Shown here: positions 15,558-24,838 of the stretch, one piece after another | How the letters are laid out: each line of letters opens with the position of its first letter | How positions within the stretch are numbered: the first letter of the stretch is position 1 | NCBI GenBank assembly: GCA_036741775.1 | Contig: DAINRQ010000016.1 | Coordinates: 27,500-91,499 of the forward strand | Reading direction: 5' to 3' | DNA: 64,000 nucleotides | Source: JAJKIV01 sp036741775 | GTDB taxonomy: Bacteria > Gemmatimonadota > Gemmatimonadetes > Gemmatimonadales > Gemmatimonadaceae | Translations under genes and position numbers: made by a program | Notes under the pieces: model-generated | Told to the model about the DNA's origin: nothing | The model's input: the letters and a program-made list of their open reading frames with translations, nothing else | Database searches by the model: none

Positions 15558-17192
15558 GTGCGCTCACGTCTCTCCGCCGCCTGTCTGGCGCTCGCCCTCG
15601 GTACCGTTCCCGCTCACGCCCAGGCGCGTCCGGCGATCCCGAACGCGCGGCTCGACGCGTTCAAACGTGAGGCGATCGCCGACGTCGACAGCCGAGCGCA
15701 GTTCACGCAGCAGATGGTCGATCAGATCTTCAGCTACGGCGAGCTCGGATTTCAGGAAGTGGAGACGTCGAAGTACATCGTGAAGATCCTGCGTGACAAC
15801 GGCTTCACCGTCGAGGAAGGCGTCGCGGGGATCCCCACGGCATGGGTGGCGACGTGGGGCTCCGGCAAGCCGGTGATCGCCATCGGGTCCGACATCGACG
15901 GCATCCCGCAGGCGTCGCAGAAGCCGGGCGTCGCGTGTCACGCGCCGATCGTTCCGGGCGCGCCCGGACATGGGGAGGGGCACAACACCGGTCAGCCCGT
16001 GAACGTCACCGCGGCGCTCGCGGTGAAGAAGATCATGGAACGGGAGCGACTCCCCGGAACGATCAAGCTCTGGCCCGGAGTCGCCGAGGAACAGCTCGCG
16101 ACCAAGGCGTACCTGGTGCGCGCCGGCGTGTTCAAGGACGCGGACATCGCGATCTTCACGCACGTCTCGTCGAATCTGAGCACGTCGTGGGGACCGAGTG
16201 GTGGATCGGGGCTGGTGTCGGTGATGTACTCGTTCCAGGGTCAGGCCGCGCATTCCGCGGGCGCCCCGTGGCGCGGCCGCAGCGCGCTCGACGCCGTGGA
16301 GCTCATGAACGTCGGCTGGAACTACCGCCGAGAGCACCTGCGGCTGCAGCAGCGCTCCCATTACGTGATCCCCGACGGCGGCGATCAGCCTAACGTCGTG
16401 CCGACGACCGCGTCGGTGTGGTACTACTTCCGCGAGCTCACATACCCGCAGATCAAGGAAATGTGGGCGATCGGGGACTCCGTGGCGCAGGGCGCCGCGA
16501 TGATGACGGGCACCAAGCTCGTGGAGAGCCGCGTGCTCGGCTCCGCGTGGCCGCAGCACTTCAATCGGCCGATCGCCGAAGCGATGGTGGCGAACATCAA
16601 GCGCGTGGGCCTCCCGCAGTGGAGCGAGGCGGACCAGGCGATGGCGAAGGCCGTGCAGAAGGAGATGGGCTCGCGTGAAACGGGGATGCCGTCACAAGTG
16701 GACACGAGCGCCGCGCCGCAGCCGCCGGAGCGCAACATGGGTGGCGGCTCGGACGACATTGGCGACGTGTCGTGGAACTTACCGACGGTGACGTTGCGCT
16801 TCCCCTCGAACATCCCGGGCCTGCCCGGGCATCACTGGTCGAGCGCGATCGCGTCGGCGACGCCGATCGCCCACAAGGGCGCGACTGCGGGGGCGAAGGT
16901 GATGGCGGCGACGATGCTGGACATCCTCGCGAAGCCCACGCTGGTGGACAGCGCGTGGTCGTACTTCCGCAATGTGCAGACGAAGGACGTCAAGTACGAG
17001 CCGCTGATGCGCCCTAACGAGCAACCAGCGACCTTCCTGAACGCCGATATTCTCGAGCGATACCGCCCGCGGATGCGGCAGTTCTACTTCGACCCGACGC
17101 GCTACAAGACCTACCTGGAGCAGCTCGGGGTCCGATATCCCACCGTGCGGAAGTCTGCGGACCGGTGTGAAGACATGCCCTCCGTGCCGTAA
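15558..17192 (+). CDS. Exported M20-family amidohydrolase, AbgB-like
   Basis: A 544-residue enzyme with a signal peptide (RLSAACLALALGTVPAHAQA). The catalytic domain resembles p-aminobenzoyl-glutamate hydrolase subunit B and M20D aminoacylases. Visible features are the IGSDIDGIPQASQ strand, the metal-site segment GHGEGHNTG, a VAEEQ acidic pair, and the dimerisation-domain GGSG/HSAGAPWRGRSALDAVELMNVG block. It should hydrolyse an amide bond of an N-acylated amino acid or folate breakdown product in the periplasm. The GTG start has GGAGG seven bases upstream. The extra C-terminal segment after about residue 470 is common in this exported subgroup. It is convergent with the following response-regulator gene. 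Confidence 0.85.
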   Translation: MRSRLSAACLALALGTVPAHAQARPAIPNARLDAFKREAIADVDSRAQFTQQMVDQIFSYGELGFQEVETSKYIVKILRDNGFTVEEGVAGIPTAWVATWGSGKPVIAIGSDIDGIPQASQKPGVACHAPIVPGAPGHGEGHNTGQPVNVTAALAVKKIMERERLPGTIKLWPGVAEEQLATKAYLVRAGVFKDADIAIFTHVSSNLSTSWGPSGGSGLVSVMYSFQGQAAHSAGAPWRGRSALDAVELMNVGWNYRREHLRLQQRSHYVIPDGGDQPNVVPTTASVWYYFRELTYPQIKEMWAIGDSVAQGAAMMTGTKLVESRVLGSAWPQHFNRPIAEAMVANIKRVGLPQWSEADQAMAKAVQKEMGSRETGMPSQVDTSAAPQPPERNMGGGSDDIGDVSWNLPTVTLRFPSNIPGLPGHHWSSAIASATPIAHKGATAGAKVMAATMLDILAKPTLVDSAWSYFRNVQTKDVKYEPLMRPNEQPATFLNADILERYRPRMRQFYFDPTRYKTYLEQLGVRYPTVRKSADRCEDMPSVP

Positions 17193-17325
17193 TGGCCGGT
17201 CGTTGCTCCGAGCATCCTTTCCGGCCGCTGGCGAGAGCGACCGCGCTGCCGCCCGGGTCATCTTCGTCATCCTGTCCATCCTGCCCATCTGTCGAATGCT
17301 GTTGCCGTTACCGCGACAGATCCTG

Positions 17326-18024
17326 TCATCCGGCATGCATCGCCAGGCGGTACCCACTCTTGCGCACGGTGAGGATCAGCCGGGGCGCGTGAGGATCGGC
17401 CTCGAGTTTGGTCCGCAGCTGCCCGACGTGCGTATCCACGGTTCGGGAGACCACGTCGGCATCGTACCCCCAGACCTCCTCGAGCAGCTCGTACCGCGAC
17501 GCGACACCGCCGGCTCGGCGCGCGAGGGCGAGCAGCAGGTCGAACTCCTTCGGTCGCAAGCTCACCGCCTCGTCATCCGCGAACACCGTGCGCGTGGACG
17601 GGTCGATGCGCACACGTCCGATCTGGATCGGACGCGAGTCACGCGCCTTCGGTGAGGCCGAGAGACGCAATCGGCGCCGGATCGCGTCCACGCGGGCGAG
17701 TAGCTCCATCAACCCGAACGGCTTCGTGACGTAGTCATCCGCGCCGAGGCGCAGGCCGCGAACCTTGTCTTCTTCCTCGCCACGCGCCGTCAGGACGATG
17801 ACCGGCGTCTCGACCCCGTCCTCCCGCAGCGTGCGCAGGATCTGAAACCCGTCGGGCTTCGGGATCATCAGGTCGAGGATGACGAGGTCGATGTCATCGC
17901 GACGCGCCCGCTCGAGGCCCTCACTGCCCGTGTACGCGGCGTGGACCACGTGCCCCTCGCGCTCGAGGTTGTGTCGGAGCCCGTGGACGAGGTTCCGGTT
18001 GTCCTCGATGATCAGGATGCGCAC
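17326..18024 (-). CDS. OmpR/PhoB-type response regulator
   Basis: A 232-residue two-domain regulator. The receiver domain (about 1-118) has the acidic pair ED at 7-8, phospho-acceptor Asp51 in VILDLMIP, Thr79 in VLTA and Lys101 in TKPFG. The C-terminal winged helix (about 130-228) has the OmpR signatures LRPKEFDLLLALARRAGG and VDTHVGQLRTKLE. GTG is the start. It overlaps the end of the upstream sensor kinase gene by 13 bases, so the two form a coupled system. The target genes are unknown. Confidence 0.93.
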   Translation of the reverse strand: MRILIIEDNRNLVHGLRHNLEREGHVVHAAYTGSEGLERARRDDIDLVILDLMIPKPDGFQILRTLREDGVETPVIVLTARGEEEDKVRGLRLGADDYVTKPFGLMELLARVDAIRRRLRLSASPKARDSRPIQIGRVRIDPSTRTVFADDEAVSLRPKEFDLLLALARRAGGVASRYELLEEVWGYDADVVSRTVDTHVGQLRTKLEADPHAPRLILTVRKSGYRLAMHAG

Positions 18025-19721
18025 CCGACGGATGGTGAGGTCGAGGGAGGTGCGGCGGGACGCGATGCGGCGCTGACGCGCGCGCTCGGCAGCTCGAGCA
18101 CGACTCGCGCCCCGCCGGCCCCGTTAGGCGCGTCCTCGATGTGCGCCGAGCCGCCCAGTCGCGTGACCAGGTCGCGGACCACCGCGAGCCCGATCCCGCT
18201 GCCCGCGATGTGCGCGTCGACATCCCGCTGCAGCCGAACGAACGGTTGCCACACCTGTTCCCGCTCCGAGGCCGGCACGCCTGGCCCTTCGTCGTCGATA
18301 GCGAGGCGCGCCCGTCCGTTCTCCGCCCAGACGCCGACGCGGATCGTCTGGCCCGGGGGGCCATATTTCGCGGCGTTGTCGAGCAGGTTGAGCAGGATCT
18401 GTCGGACCGCGTCTCGATCGGTCGGCACGACGACGTGGTCGGCGCGGATGAGACGGATGCGTGTCTCCGCGGCGGCCGCCAACGGCGCGAACGCGGAGAT
18501 CGCCTCGCGCACGAGGGGAGCGAGCGAGTGCTCCTCCAGCGCTGTGGCGGGCGCTCCGCGCGACGACCACTCACTGCGCCCGAACGTCAAGACGTTGTCG
18601 ACGAGCTGCATGAGTCGCCGCGCCTCACTCACGATAATGCGCGCCCCGGATCTGACCTCGCGGCGCGAGTCGACGCGACCGTGACTCAGCGTTTCTCCGA
18701 ACAGCAGGATCTGCGCGAGCGGCGTGCGCAATTCGTGAGAGACGCTCGCCACGAAGTTCTCGCGTAACCGCGCGAGGGTCAGGGCGCGCCACGCAACGAA
18801 GAGGGTGGTGCCGATCAGCGCGATGGTGATGGCCACGAGCGCGAAGAGCAGTGGGCCGCGGGACGGTGGCAGCCCGCCAATGAGCAACGGCGGGGCGGTC
18901 GTGGGATCGAGCGACACGCGGATGTGCCAGCCACCGAGAAAGAGACCACCAGGCAGCGACGAGGAGTACGTGCTCGGCATCGACCTGCTCGACACGAGCA
19001 ACCGGCGCGCGCTCTTCGGAAGCGTGAGCTCGACCGACAGCACCGAGTCGTTCGGCGGCGCGGTGCGTGCCGGGAGCGGTAACAACGGTGCGGCCGTCAG
19101 CATGGCGCGCAACGCGTAGTCGTGCACGACACTCATCGGGACCGCGAATCCGTAGACCGCGCGAGGGACGCCATCCGGCCCTCGCCGCACCGTGACGTAC
19201 ACCATCTCGGCCGGGGCGGCGAGCGTGTCCAGCGTTGAAGTCACGTCCCATTCACGTGACTCCTGAGGGTTGCCGAGCGGGGACAGGTCCGCGACGAGAA
19301 ATGCGCGCCGCTCCGCGGACAACGCGGGTCCGTCGACCACCATCGACGAGTCCGCGAGCGTCAGGCGAAAGTAGAACGTCGGCTGGAGCGGGAGCTCACA
19401 GTCCGCGCACGGTTTGGTTCGCGGCGCCGCTTCCCGAAGGATCGACACCGGAGGGAGCAGCCCGTCCGCGTGAGAGAGCCGTGGGTCGCCGAGCGGTCGG
19501 AACAAGCTGGTCACCGGCACGAACAAGCGGCCCACGATGCGCTGGCGATACGTCATGGCCGCGAAGTCGGCATGGTCGCGAAGCGCGCGCTCCGCGGCAG
19601 TGCGGTGCCGACGTGCCGCGTTCCACGCCTCGAGGCCAAGCACCGAGGGGACGACGATCGCGGCGAGGGCGGCGGCCACCACCGCCGCGGCACGCACTCG
19701 AGGTGTGTGAAGCAGTCGCAT
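18012..19721 (-). CDS. Membrane sensor histidine kinase with periplasmic CxxC domain
   Basis: A 569-residue HisKA-type kinase. The first membrane helix is at about 10-30, followed by a ~260-residue periplasmic sensor domain and a second helix at about 290-312. The dimerisation helix has phosphorylatable His about 329 in SVSHELRTPLAQ. The ATPase domain has N (LLNLLDNAAKYG), G1 (DDEGPGVP) and G2 (GSGIGLAVV) boxes. The sensor domain contains a CADC pair at about residues 105-108, which could bind a metal or respond to redox state; that is inference. I chose the ATG immediately before the first helix. It is followed by its overlapping OmpR-type regulator. Confidence 0.92.
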   Translation of the reverse strand: MRLLHTPRVRAAAVVAAALAAIVVPSVLGLEAWNAARRHRTAAERALRDHADFAAMTYRQRIVGRLFVPVTSLFRPLGDPRLSHADGLLPPVSILREAAPRTKPCADCELPLQPTFYFRLTLADSSMVVDGPALSAERRAFLVADLSPLGNPQESREWDVTSTLDTLAAPAEMVYVTVRRGPDGVPRAVYGFAVPMSVVHDYALRAMLTAAPLLPLPARTAPPNDSVLSVELTLPKSARRLLVSSRSMPSTYSSSLPGGLFLGGWHIRVSLDPTTAPPLLIGGLPPSRGPLLFALVAITIALIGTTLFVAWRALTLARLRENFVASVSHELRTPLAQILLFGETLSHGRVDSRREVRSGARIIVSEARRLMQLVDNVLTFGRSEWSSRGAPATALEEHSLAPLVREAISAFAPLAAAAETRIRLIRADHVVVPTDRDAVRQILLNLLDNAAKYGPPGQTIRVGVWAENGRARLAIDDEGPGVPASEREQVWQPFVRLQRDVDAHIAGSGIGLAVVRDLVTRLGGSAHIEDAPNGAGGARVVLELPSARVSAASRPAAPPSTSPSVGCAS

Positions 19722-19909
19722 GCGGACCGGAACATGTGCTCTGGACCGCGGGCGCGACAGACGCCGCGCGACGCAGTCACCGGCGCATGACGAGACCATC
19801 ACACGACGATGACGCGCCGATGGAGTAGCGCACCATCACTGGTTCTAGCTTCGGGCCTCCGGATGCGGCCGCGGCACGGCCGCACTCACATTCACCGCGA
19901 GGACCCTCA

Positions 19910-21046
19910 ATGATGCATTTCCTTCGTCGAGCGTGTGGAGCCGCTGTGCTGGTCGCGACAACGGCATGCGGCTCCGAGTCCATCGTTCAACCGGTGCGCG
20001 TAATGGATCTGCGCGCCTCCGCCGCACTCGTGCCGTTGGATCCATTTGGCATTGGCGCCAAGGTGCCAGGAAGTCGCGGGTGCGCCGCCGATCCGTACCG
20101 TCAGTTCGACTTCTGGCTGGGCAAGTGGGACGTCTTCTCGGGTGCAACGGATCAACTCGCCGGGACGAGCATCATCGAGTCCGACCTGGACGGTTGTCTG
20201 ATCGAGGAGAACTGGACAGGAGGCGGTGGCCTTCGGGGCCGAAGCCTCAACACGTACGACGCCTCTACGGGGAAATGGCATCAGTTCTGGGTCTCGGCCG
20301 GCGGTTGTCCGATGGGCAACATCGTCATGGAAGGTGGGCTCGATGAGAACGGCAGTATGACCATGCAGGGAAGCCTGACGCAGCCGGAGGGATTCCTCAT
20401 CGCGCCGCCGTGCGCGCCCAACCCGCCGTTCGTGGTGTTCACGCGGAACTCGCTTTTCCGGTGGACCTTGCTTCCATCGGGCTCGGTACTGCAGCAGATC
20501 AGCGCCGGGAACGACGCGCCGCCGTTACCGCTCCCGGACCCGTCGACGCTGGCCGGGCTGCGCTACGACCCAGTCGCACAGGTCACGCCGATTCCCGAGG
20601 CAACGGCGTCGTTCTGTCCGTTCCGTGCTGCCGCCCAGCAGTTCAACTTCATGGTTGGCACGTGGAATGTGCATCAGGGCAATGGCCAGGGCTCGCAAGG
20701 TACGACGACCTTCTCGAAGGATCTGACGGCTTGCCTCGTCGAAGAGCATTTCGAGGGGCCCGGTGGGTACGAGGGCGTGAGTTACAACACGTTCGACGTC
20801 TTCACGCAGCAGTGGATGCGAACGTACGTCGACAACGACGGACAGCGCATCTTCATGACGGGCGCGCTTCAGAACGGCCAGATGGTCTTTGTCGGCACGA
20901 AGGCCGGTGCGGGCGGCCGATCCATCGAGGTTCGGATCACCTGGAACCCGGTCGAGCCCACCCGCGTGCTCCAGCGCTGGGAGTACTCGCGAGACGGTGG
21001 TCAGACGTGGCAGGCCGGCAGCGAGATCGTCTTCACGAAGCGTTAG
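19910..21046 (+). CDS. Lipoprotein with two tandem DUF1579-like domains
   Basis: A 378-residue protein with a signal peptide and lipobox ATTAC near residue 19. It contains an internal duplication. FDFWLGKWDV, GCLIEENW, LNTYDASTGKWHQFWV in the first half match FNFMVGTWNV, ACLVEEHF, YNTFDVFTQQWMRTYV in the second. Each half looks like the lipocalin-like DUF1579 fold, usually a single-domain ~150-residue protein. The function of the family is unknown. The stop TAG lies within a CGTTAGGC copy at 21041-21048. The gene is convergent with the nitroreductase gene, 13 bases away. Confidence 0.78.
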   Translation: MMHFLRRACGAAVLVATTACGSESIVQPVRVMDLRASAALVPLDPFGIGAKVPGSRGCAADPYRQFDFWLGKWDVFSGATDQLAGTSIIESDLDGCLIEENWTGGGGLRGRSLNTYDASTGKWHQFWVSAGGCPMGNIVMEGGLDENGSMTMQGSLTQPEGFLIAPPCAPNPPFVVFTRNSLFRWTLLPSGSVLQQISAGNDAPPLPLPDPSTLAGLRYDPVAQVTPIPEATASFCPFRAAAQQFNFMVGTWNVHQGNGQGSQGTTTFSKDLTACLVEEHFEGPGGYEGVSYNTFDVFTQQWMRTYVDNDGQRIFMTGALQNGQMVFVGTKAGAGGRSIEVRITWNPVEPTRVLQRWEYSRDGGQTWQAGSEIVFTKR

Positions 21047-21059
21047 GCCGACTGCACGC

Positions 21060-21755
21060 CTATCGCCACACCGCGATCTCGTCCAGCGGCTTCCTTGCCA
21101 GGTCGGGTACCCGGGCGTCCTCCGCCGGGTACCCGACCGGCATGATGAGCATCGCCCGTTCGTTCACCGGTCGCCCGAGCAGCTCGCGCAGAAAGCCCAT
21201 GGGGTTCGGTGTGTGCGTGAGCGTCACGAGCCCCATCTCGTGCACCGCGGCAATGAACAGTCCGGCCGCGATCCCGCACGATTCCTCGGAGTAGTAATGC
21301 ACCCGCCTGGTTCCATCGGCGCGGAGCCCGTAGGCCTGGCGGAACAGTACCACGAGCCACGGGGCGTCGGTGAGGTGAGGCTTGTGCTCGTCGGTGCCAA
21401 GCGGCAGGATCGCCTCGAGCCATTCGCGCGGTGCGCGTCCGTGGTAGAAGTCGTGCTCCTCCTGCTCCGCCGCTTCACGAATCCGCTGCTTGAGCGCAGG
21501 GTCCGAGATCGCGACGAACGTCCACGGCTGCTGGTGCGCGCCACTTGGCGCCGTGCCGGCCGTGTGAATCGCGACCTCGATCAGATCGCGGGGCACCGGG
21601 TCGGTCGAGAAATGGCGCGTCGTGCGGCGACGATTCATTACCTCGTAGAACGCCGCCGCGCGCGAACGCGACTCGTCGAGGCTCCACCGGTTGAACGCGA
21701 GCGGAACGAACGGGCGCACCCGCACGCCATGGAGCGTCTGATCCTGGTCGGACAT
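21060..21755 (-). CDS. Nitroreductase-family flavoprotein (iodotyrosine-deiodinase-like branch)
   Basis: A 231-residue FMN-dependent oxidoreductase. The phosphate-binding Arg-rich motif NRRRTTRHFS (about 41-50) and APSGAHQQPWTFV (about 69-81) bind FMN. The central segment YYSEESCGIAAGLFIAAVHEMG and the C-terminal GYPAEDARVPDLARKPL complete the fold. The overall layout resembles the IYD/BluB-like branch more than NfsA or NfsB. The substrate may be a halogenated or nitro-aromatic compound; this is inference. It is a single gene with no obvious operon partner. Confidence 0.85.
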   Translation of the reverse strand: MSDQDQTLHGVRVRPFVPLAFNRWSLDESRSRAAAFYEVMNRRRTTRHFSTDPVPRDLIEVAIHTAGTAPSGAHQQPWTFVAISDPALKQRIREAAEQEEHDFYHGRAPREWLEAILPLGTDEHKPHLTDAPWLVVLFRQAYGLRADGTRRVHYYSEESCGIAAGLFIAAVHEMGLVTLTHTPNPMGFLRELLGRPVNERAMLIMPVGYPAEDARVPDLARKPLDEIAVWR

Positions 21756-21890
21756 CGTCGTGGTAATCCCCGTCGTGGAAGGGCGGCACTCACGAACTTA
21801 CCAGCCTCGGGCCCGCGACGACGCGCCCCAACGGAACTTCACATCAGGTCGAGAGATTCCTCCCGGTACATCCCACCCCGGAGGTTGCCT

Positions 21891-22475
21891 GTGTCATGGC
21901 ACGTTCGTCGCGCTCGGTTCGCCATCCCCCGAGTCTACTCGGCCCTTTTGATCGCGCTCGTCGCCCTCGCTGCGCTCCCAATCCGTGGTGGTGCCCAGGG
22001 GTTCCCAGCCAGCCAGCGCGGACGCGTCGAGCAGACGGTCGCTTTCACCGACATTGCCGTCACGTACGGCCGGCCCGTCGCGCGCGGACGCGTGCTCTTC
22101 GGCGACTCGGGTATCGTGAAGTGGCGCAGCGTGTGGAACCCCGGCGCCGACTCGGCCACCTACGTGCGCTTCAGTCACGACGTGCTCGTGGAAGGCCGCG
22201 AGGTGAAGGCCGGCGAGTACTCGGTCTGGCTCATCCCGCAGCCCGCCGGCCCCTGGACGTTCGTCCTGAATCGCGCCGCGCATGTCTTCCACGCGCCATA
22301 CCCGGGCGAGACCTCGGATGCATTACGACTCGAGGTCACGCCCGAGCGCGGGGCTCACATGGAGACTCTCGCCTTCTATTTCCCAGTGGTGCTACGCGAC
22401 GAGGCCGTGATGCGTGTGCACTGGGGAGACACGATGGTGCCGGTTCGGATCAAGGCGCCGTATCGCCCGCAATAG
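21891..22475 (+). CDS. DUF2911-domain exported protein
   Basis: A 194-residue protein with an N-terminal signal peptide (VYSALLIALVALAALPIRGGAQG). It has the DUF2911 layout: VTYGRPVARGRVLFGD, WNPGADSATYVRFSHDVLVEG, KAGEYSVWLIPQPAGPWTFVLN and the C-terminal LAFYFPVVLRDEAVMRVHWGD. The family is common in Bacteroidota and Gemmatimonadota and has no known function. I chose GTG 21891 because GGAGG lies six bases before it. The gene is convergent with the prolyl oligopeptidase gene, 22 bases away. Confidence 0.85.
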   Translation: MSWHVRRARFAIPRVYSALLIALVALAALPIRGGAQGFPASQRGRVEQTVAFTDIAVTYGRPVARGRVLFGDSGIVKWRSVWNPGADSATYVRFSHDVLVEGREVKAGEYSVWLIPQPAGPWTFVLNRAAHVFHAPYPGETSDALRLEVTPERGAHMETLAFYFPVVLRDEAVMRVHWGDTMVPVRIKAPYRPQ

Positions 22476-22497
22476 TCGCCGGAGACGCCGCACGGGA

Positions 22498-24660
22498 CTA
22501 CCGGGATGAAGTCGAAGCGCGCGAGAGACCGAGGGCCCGCGAGAGGAACGCGAGTTGATCCGCCCACGTATCCACCGCGTCGGCCAGCGTCGCACCGGAC
22601 TGATGTCCGGCGCCCCACGTCACCCTGAGCAGGACGGGCTTCGCACAGCCCTGCGCGTGCTGCAACGCGGCCGCGAGCTTGTACGCGTGCATGGGGACGG
22701 TCGTCTCGTCGCGCTCGCCCGGCGAAATCATCGTTGCCGGGTAGCACTTGCCCGGTGAGGCGGTGCGGATGGGGTCGTACGCGACGACCGCGCGCAGGTC
22801 CGCGGAGTCATCGGGCGACCCGTAATCGCGCGCGAACTGGCGGCCGCCAGTGAACGCGCCGGCGCGGAGAATGTCCATCAGCGGATAGTCGATGACCGCG
22901 GCGCCGAAGAGCTCGGGGCGCTGGATGATCGCCGCGGCGACCAGCGGGCCTCCGGCGCTGCTCGTGTTCGCGACGAAGCGTTCTCGGGAAGCGTACCGGT
23001 TCGCGATGAGCCACTCCGCGGCCGCGATGTAGTCATCGATCGCGTTCTGCTTACTGTGGCGGATGCCCGCCTGGTGCCACTCCTCGCCGTACTCACCGCC
23101 CCCGCGCGTGTTAGGCAGAGCCCATACCCCACCGTTCTCGAGCCATACGGCAATATTCGCCTGGAACCACGGCGCGGCGGACCAGCTGCCGTGGCCGTAG
23201 CCGTACATGTAGGCGGGCGCCGTGCCGTCGAGTGCGAGCCCTTTGCGGTGGACCACGTACATGGGAATGCGCGTGCCGTCACGACTCGTATAGAAGACCT
23301 GGCGCGTCTCGAAGTTGCTCGGATCGTACGGAAGCGCTGGCCGGCGATACTCGCGTGACGTACCGCCCGCGACATCGAGCCTGAAGATCGTCCCCGGGTC
23401 GACCACGCCACTCAACACGTAGAACGCCTCGCGATCCTGCTGGCGCCCGACGAACCCTGTCCACACCGAGCCAAGGTAGGGGAGTGCGATCTCACGGACG
23501 AACGCGCCCGTCGCGTCGAACGTGCGGATGCGCGACCGGGCGTCTGCCACGTAGGCCACGATGAAGTGATTGCCCACCATCGTCACGCCCGCCCCCGTCA
23601 GGTCGATCGCCTCGGCGGCCTGTGGAATGACGTCGCGCCACCGCGACGGCGCGGGGTTCCCGACATCGACGCCGATCACGCGCCAGCGAGGTGCCGAAAG
23701 GTTCGTGACGAGCCAGAGCGTCGATCCCTGCGAACCGACGAACCAGTACGCCGCATCGCCTTTGTCCATGACGGGCACGAACCCCTGCTCGGGAGCGCGC
23801 GCATCGGCCGCCCAGATGCGATTCGCACTCCGCGTCGGCAACAGGGCGTTGACCACCGTGAACCGGCCATCATCGCTCACTCGGTGTCGTAGAAGCGCGA
23901 ACGGTTCGGACGGCAGCTCGAAGAGCAGGGAATCGCTCGACTGCGGGGCGCCCAGGCGATGGCGGTACAGCTTGCCGTCGCGAAGCTGCGTCTGCCGCTC
24001 CTGTCCAGCGGCTGGCACGGGGTAGCGTACGTAGGAAAGCCCGCGTCCGTCCGCATCCCACTGGACGCTCGACGTGCCGTTGATGCCTACCAGCGAATCC
24101 GAGAGGTCCCGGCCGCTCTCGACGTCTCGGACCCGCAGCGTTTCCCAACGCGTCCCCACTCGGCGCACCGTGTACGCGATGAGCCGCCCATCCGGACTCG
24201 GGAAGAATTGCGACGGCACGCGTCCGGTCGCGCGCTCTGTGGAGTCCCCGTCGATGATCACCCGCGTGTTGCCGCCTTCGTCCACGATGTACGACGATCG
24301 TGTCGCCGGGCCTGTCGAGGCGAACTGCGAGTAGAAGAGCCGCGTCCCCCGCGCCGTTGGCGCACCGAACCGCTCGACGCTCGCGACCGCCGTCAGCCGC
24401 CGGTGAATGATCGACCGCTCCGGAACCGCGGACGCATATGCGCGCGCATACGCATCCTGAGCGCGGGTCCAGGCTTGCGTCTCGGCGCTTCCCATCTGCT
24501 CGAGCCACCGGTACGGGTCTTCGATGCGAACACCGTGAACGGTGTCGGCCCAGGCGCCGCGATGCGCGCGGGGCGGTTGCGCGAGCACCGCGGCGGTGAC
24601 GGAGAACGACAGGACAACGGCGATGGCACCAGACGAATGGGCACAGACGTCACGAATCAT
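22498..24660 (-). CDS. Exported prolyl oligopeptidase-family serine peptidase (S9A)
   Basis: A 720-residue S9 peptidase with a signal peptide (AIAVVLSFSVTAAVLAQ). It begins with the family segment DPYRWLEQMGSAETQAW, continues with a seven-bladed propeller, and ends in an alpha/beta-hydrolase domain. The proposed triad is Ser about 568 in NTSSAGG, Asp about 651 in GERDETTVP and His about 686 in WGAGHQSG. The nucleophile elbow reads TSSAGG rather than the usual GxSxGG. It probably cleaves short peptides, often after Pro. It begins at ATG 24660; an upstream in-frame extension lacks a signal and is noise. Confidence 0.9.
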   Translation of the reverse strand: MIRDVCAHSSGAIAVVLSFSVTAAVLAQPPRAHRGAWADTVHGVRIEDPYRWLEQMGSAETQAWTRAQDAYARAYASAVPERSIIHRRLTAVASVERFGAPTARGTRLFYSQFASTGPATRSSYIVDEGGNTRVIIDGDSTERATGRVPSQFFPSPDGRLIAYTVRRVGTRWETLRVRDVESGRDLSDSLVGINGTSSVQWDADGRGLSYVRYPVPAAGQERQTQLRDGKLYRHRLGAPQSSDSLLFELPSEPFALLRHRVSDDGRFTVVNALLPTRSANRIWAADARAPEQGFVPVMDKGDAAYWFVGSQGSTLWLVTNLSAPRWRVIGVDVGNPAPSRWRDVIPQAAEAIDLTGAGVTMVGNHFIVAYVADARSRIRTFDATGAFVREIALPYLGSVWTGFVGRQQDREAFYVLSGVVDPGTIFRLDVAGGTSREYRRPALPYDPSNFETRQVFYTSRDGTRIPMYVVHRKGLALDGTAPAYMYGYGHGSWSAAPWFQANIAVWLENGGVWALPNTRGGGEYGEEWHQAGIRHSKQNAIDDYIAAAEWLIANRYASRERFVANTSSAGGPLVAAAIIQRPELFGAAVIDYPLMDILRAGAFTGGRQFARDYGSPDDSADLRAVVAYDPIRTASPGKCYPATMISPGERDETTVPMHAYKLAAALQHAQGCAKPVLLRVTWGAGHQSGATLADAVDTWADQLAFLSRALGLSRASTSSR

Positions 24661-24838
24661 GCTCGGCTCCGCAAGCAAGGGGTCTTCAGCGACGCGCATT
24701 GGGAGCCGAAGACTCCCGATGCGGCATACGGCGATGCTACGACCGGAGCGCAGAGGGCCCAACGAGTTTGGTGCGAGTGACGCCCGGCAGGCGTGAGTGA
24801 CGGCGGGGCGACGTCACCGCCCGAGGGCGTAACGCCGC

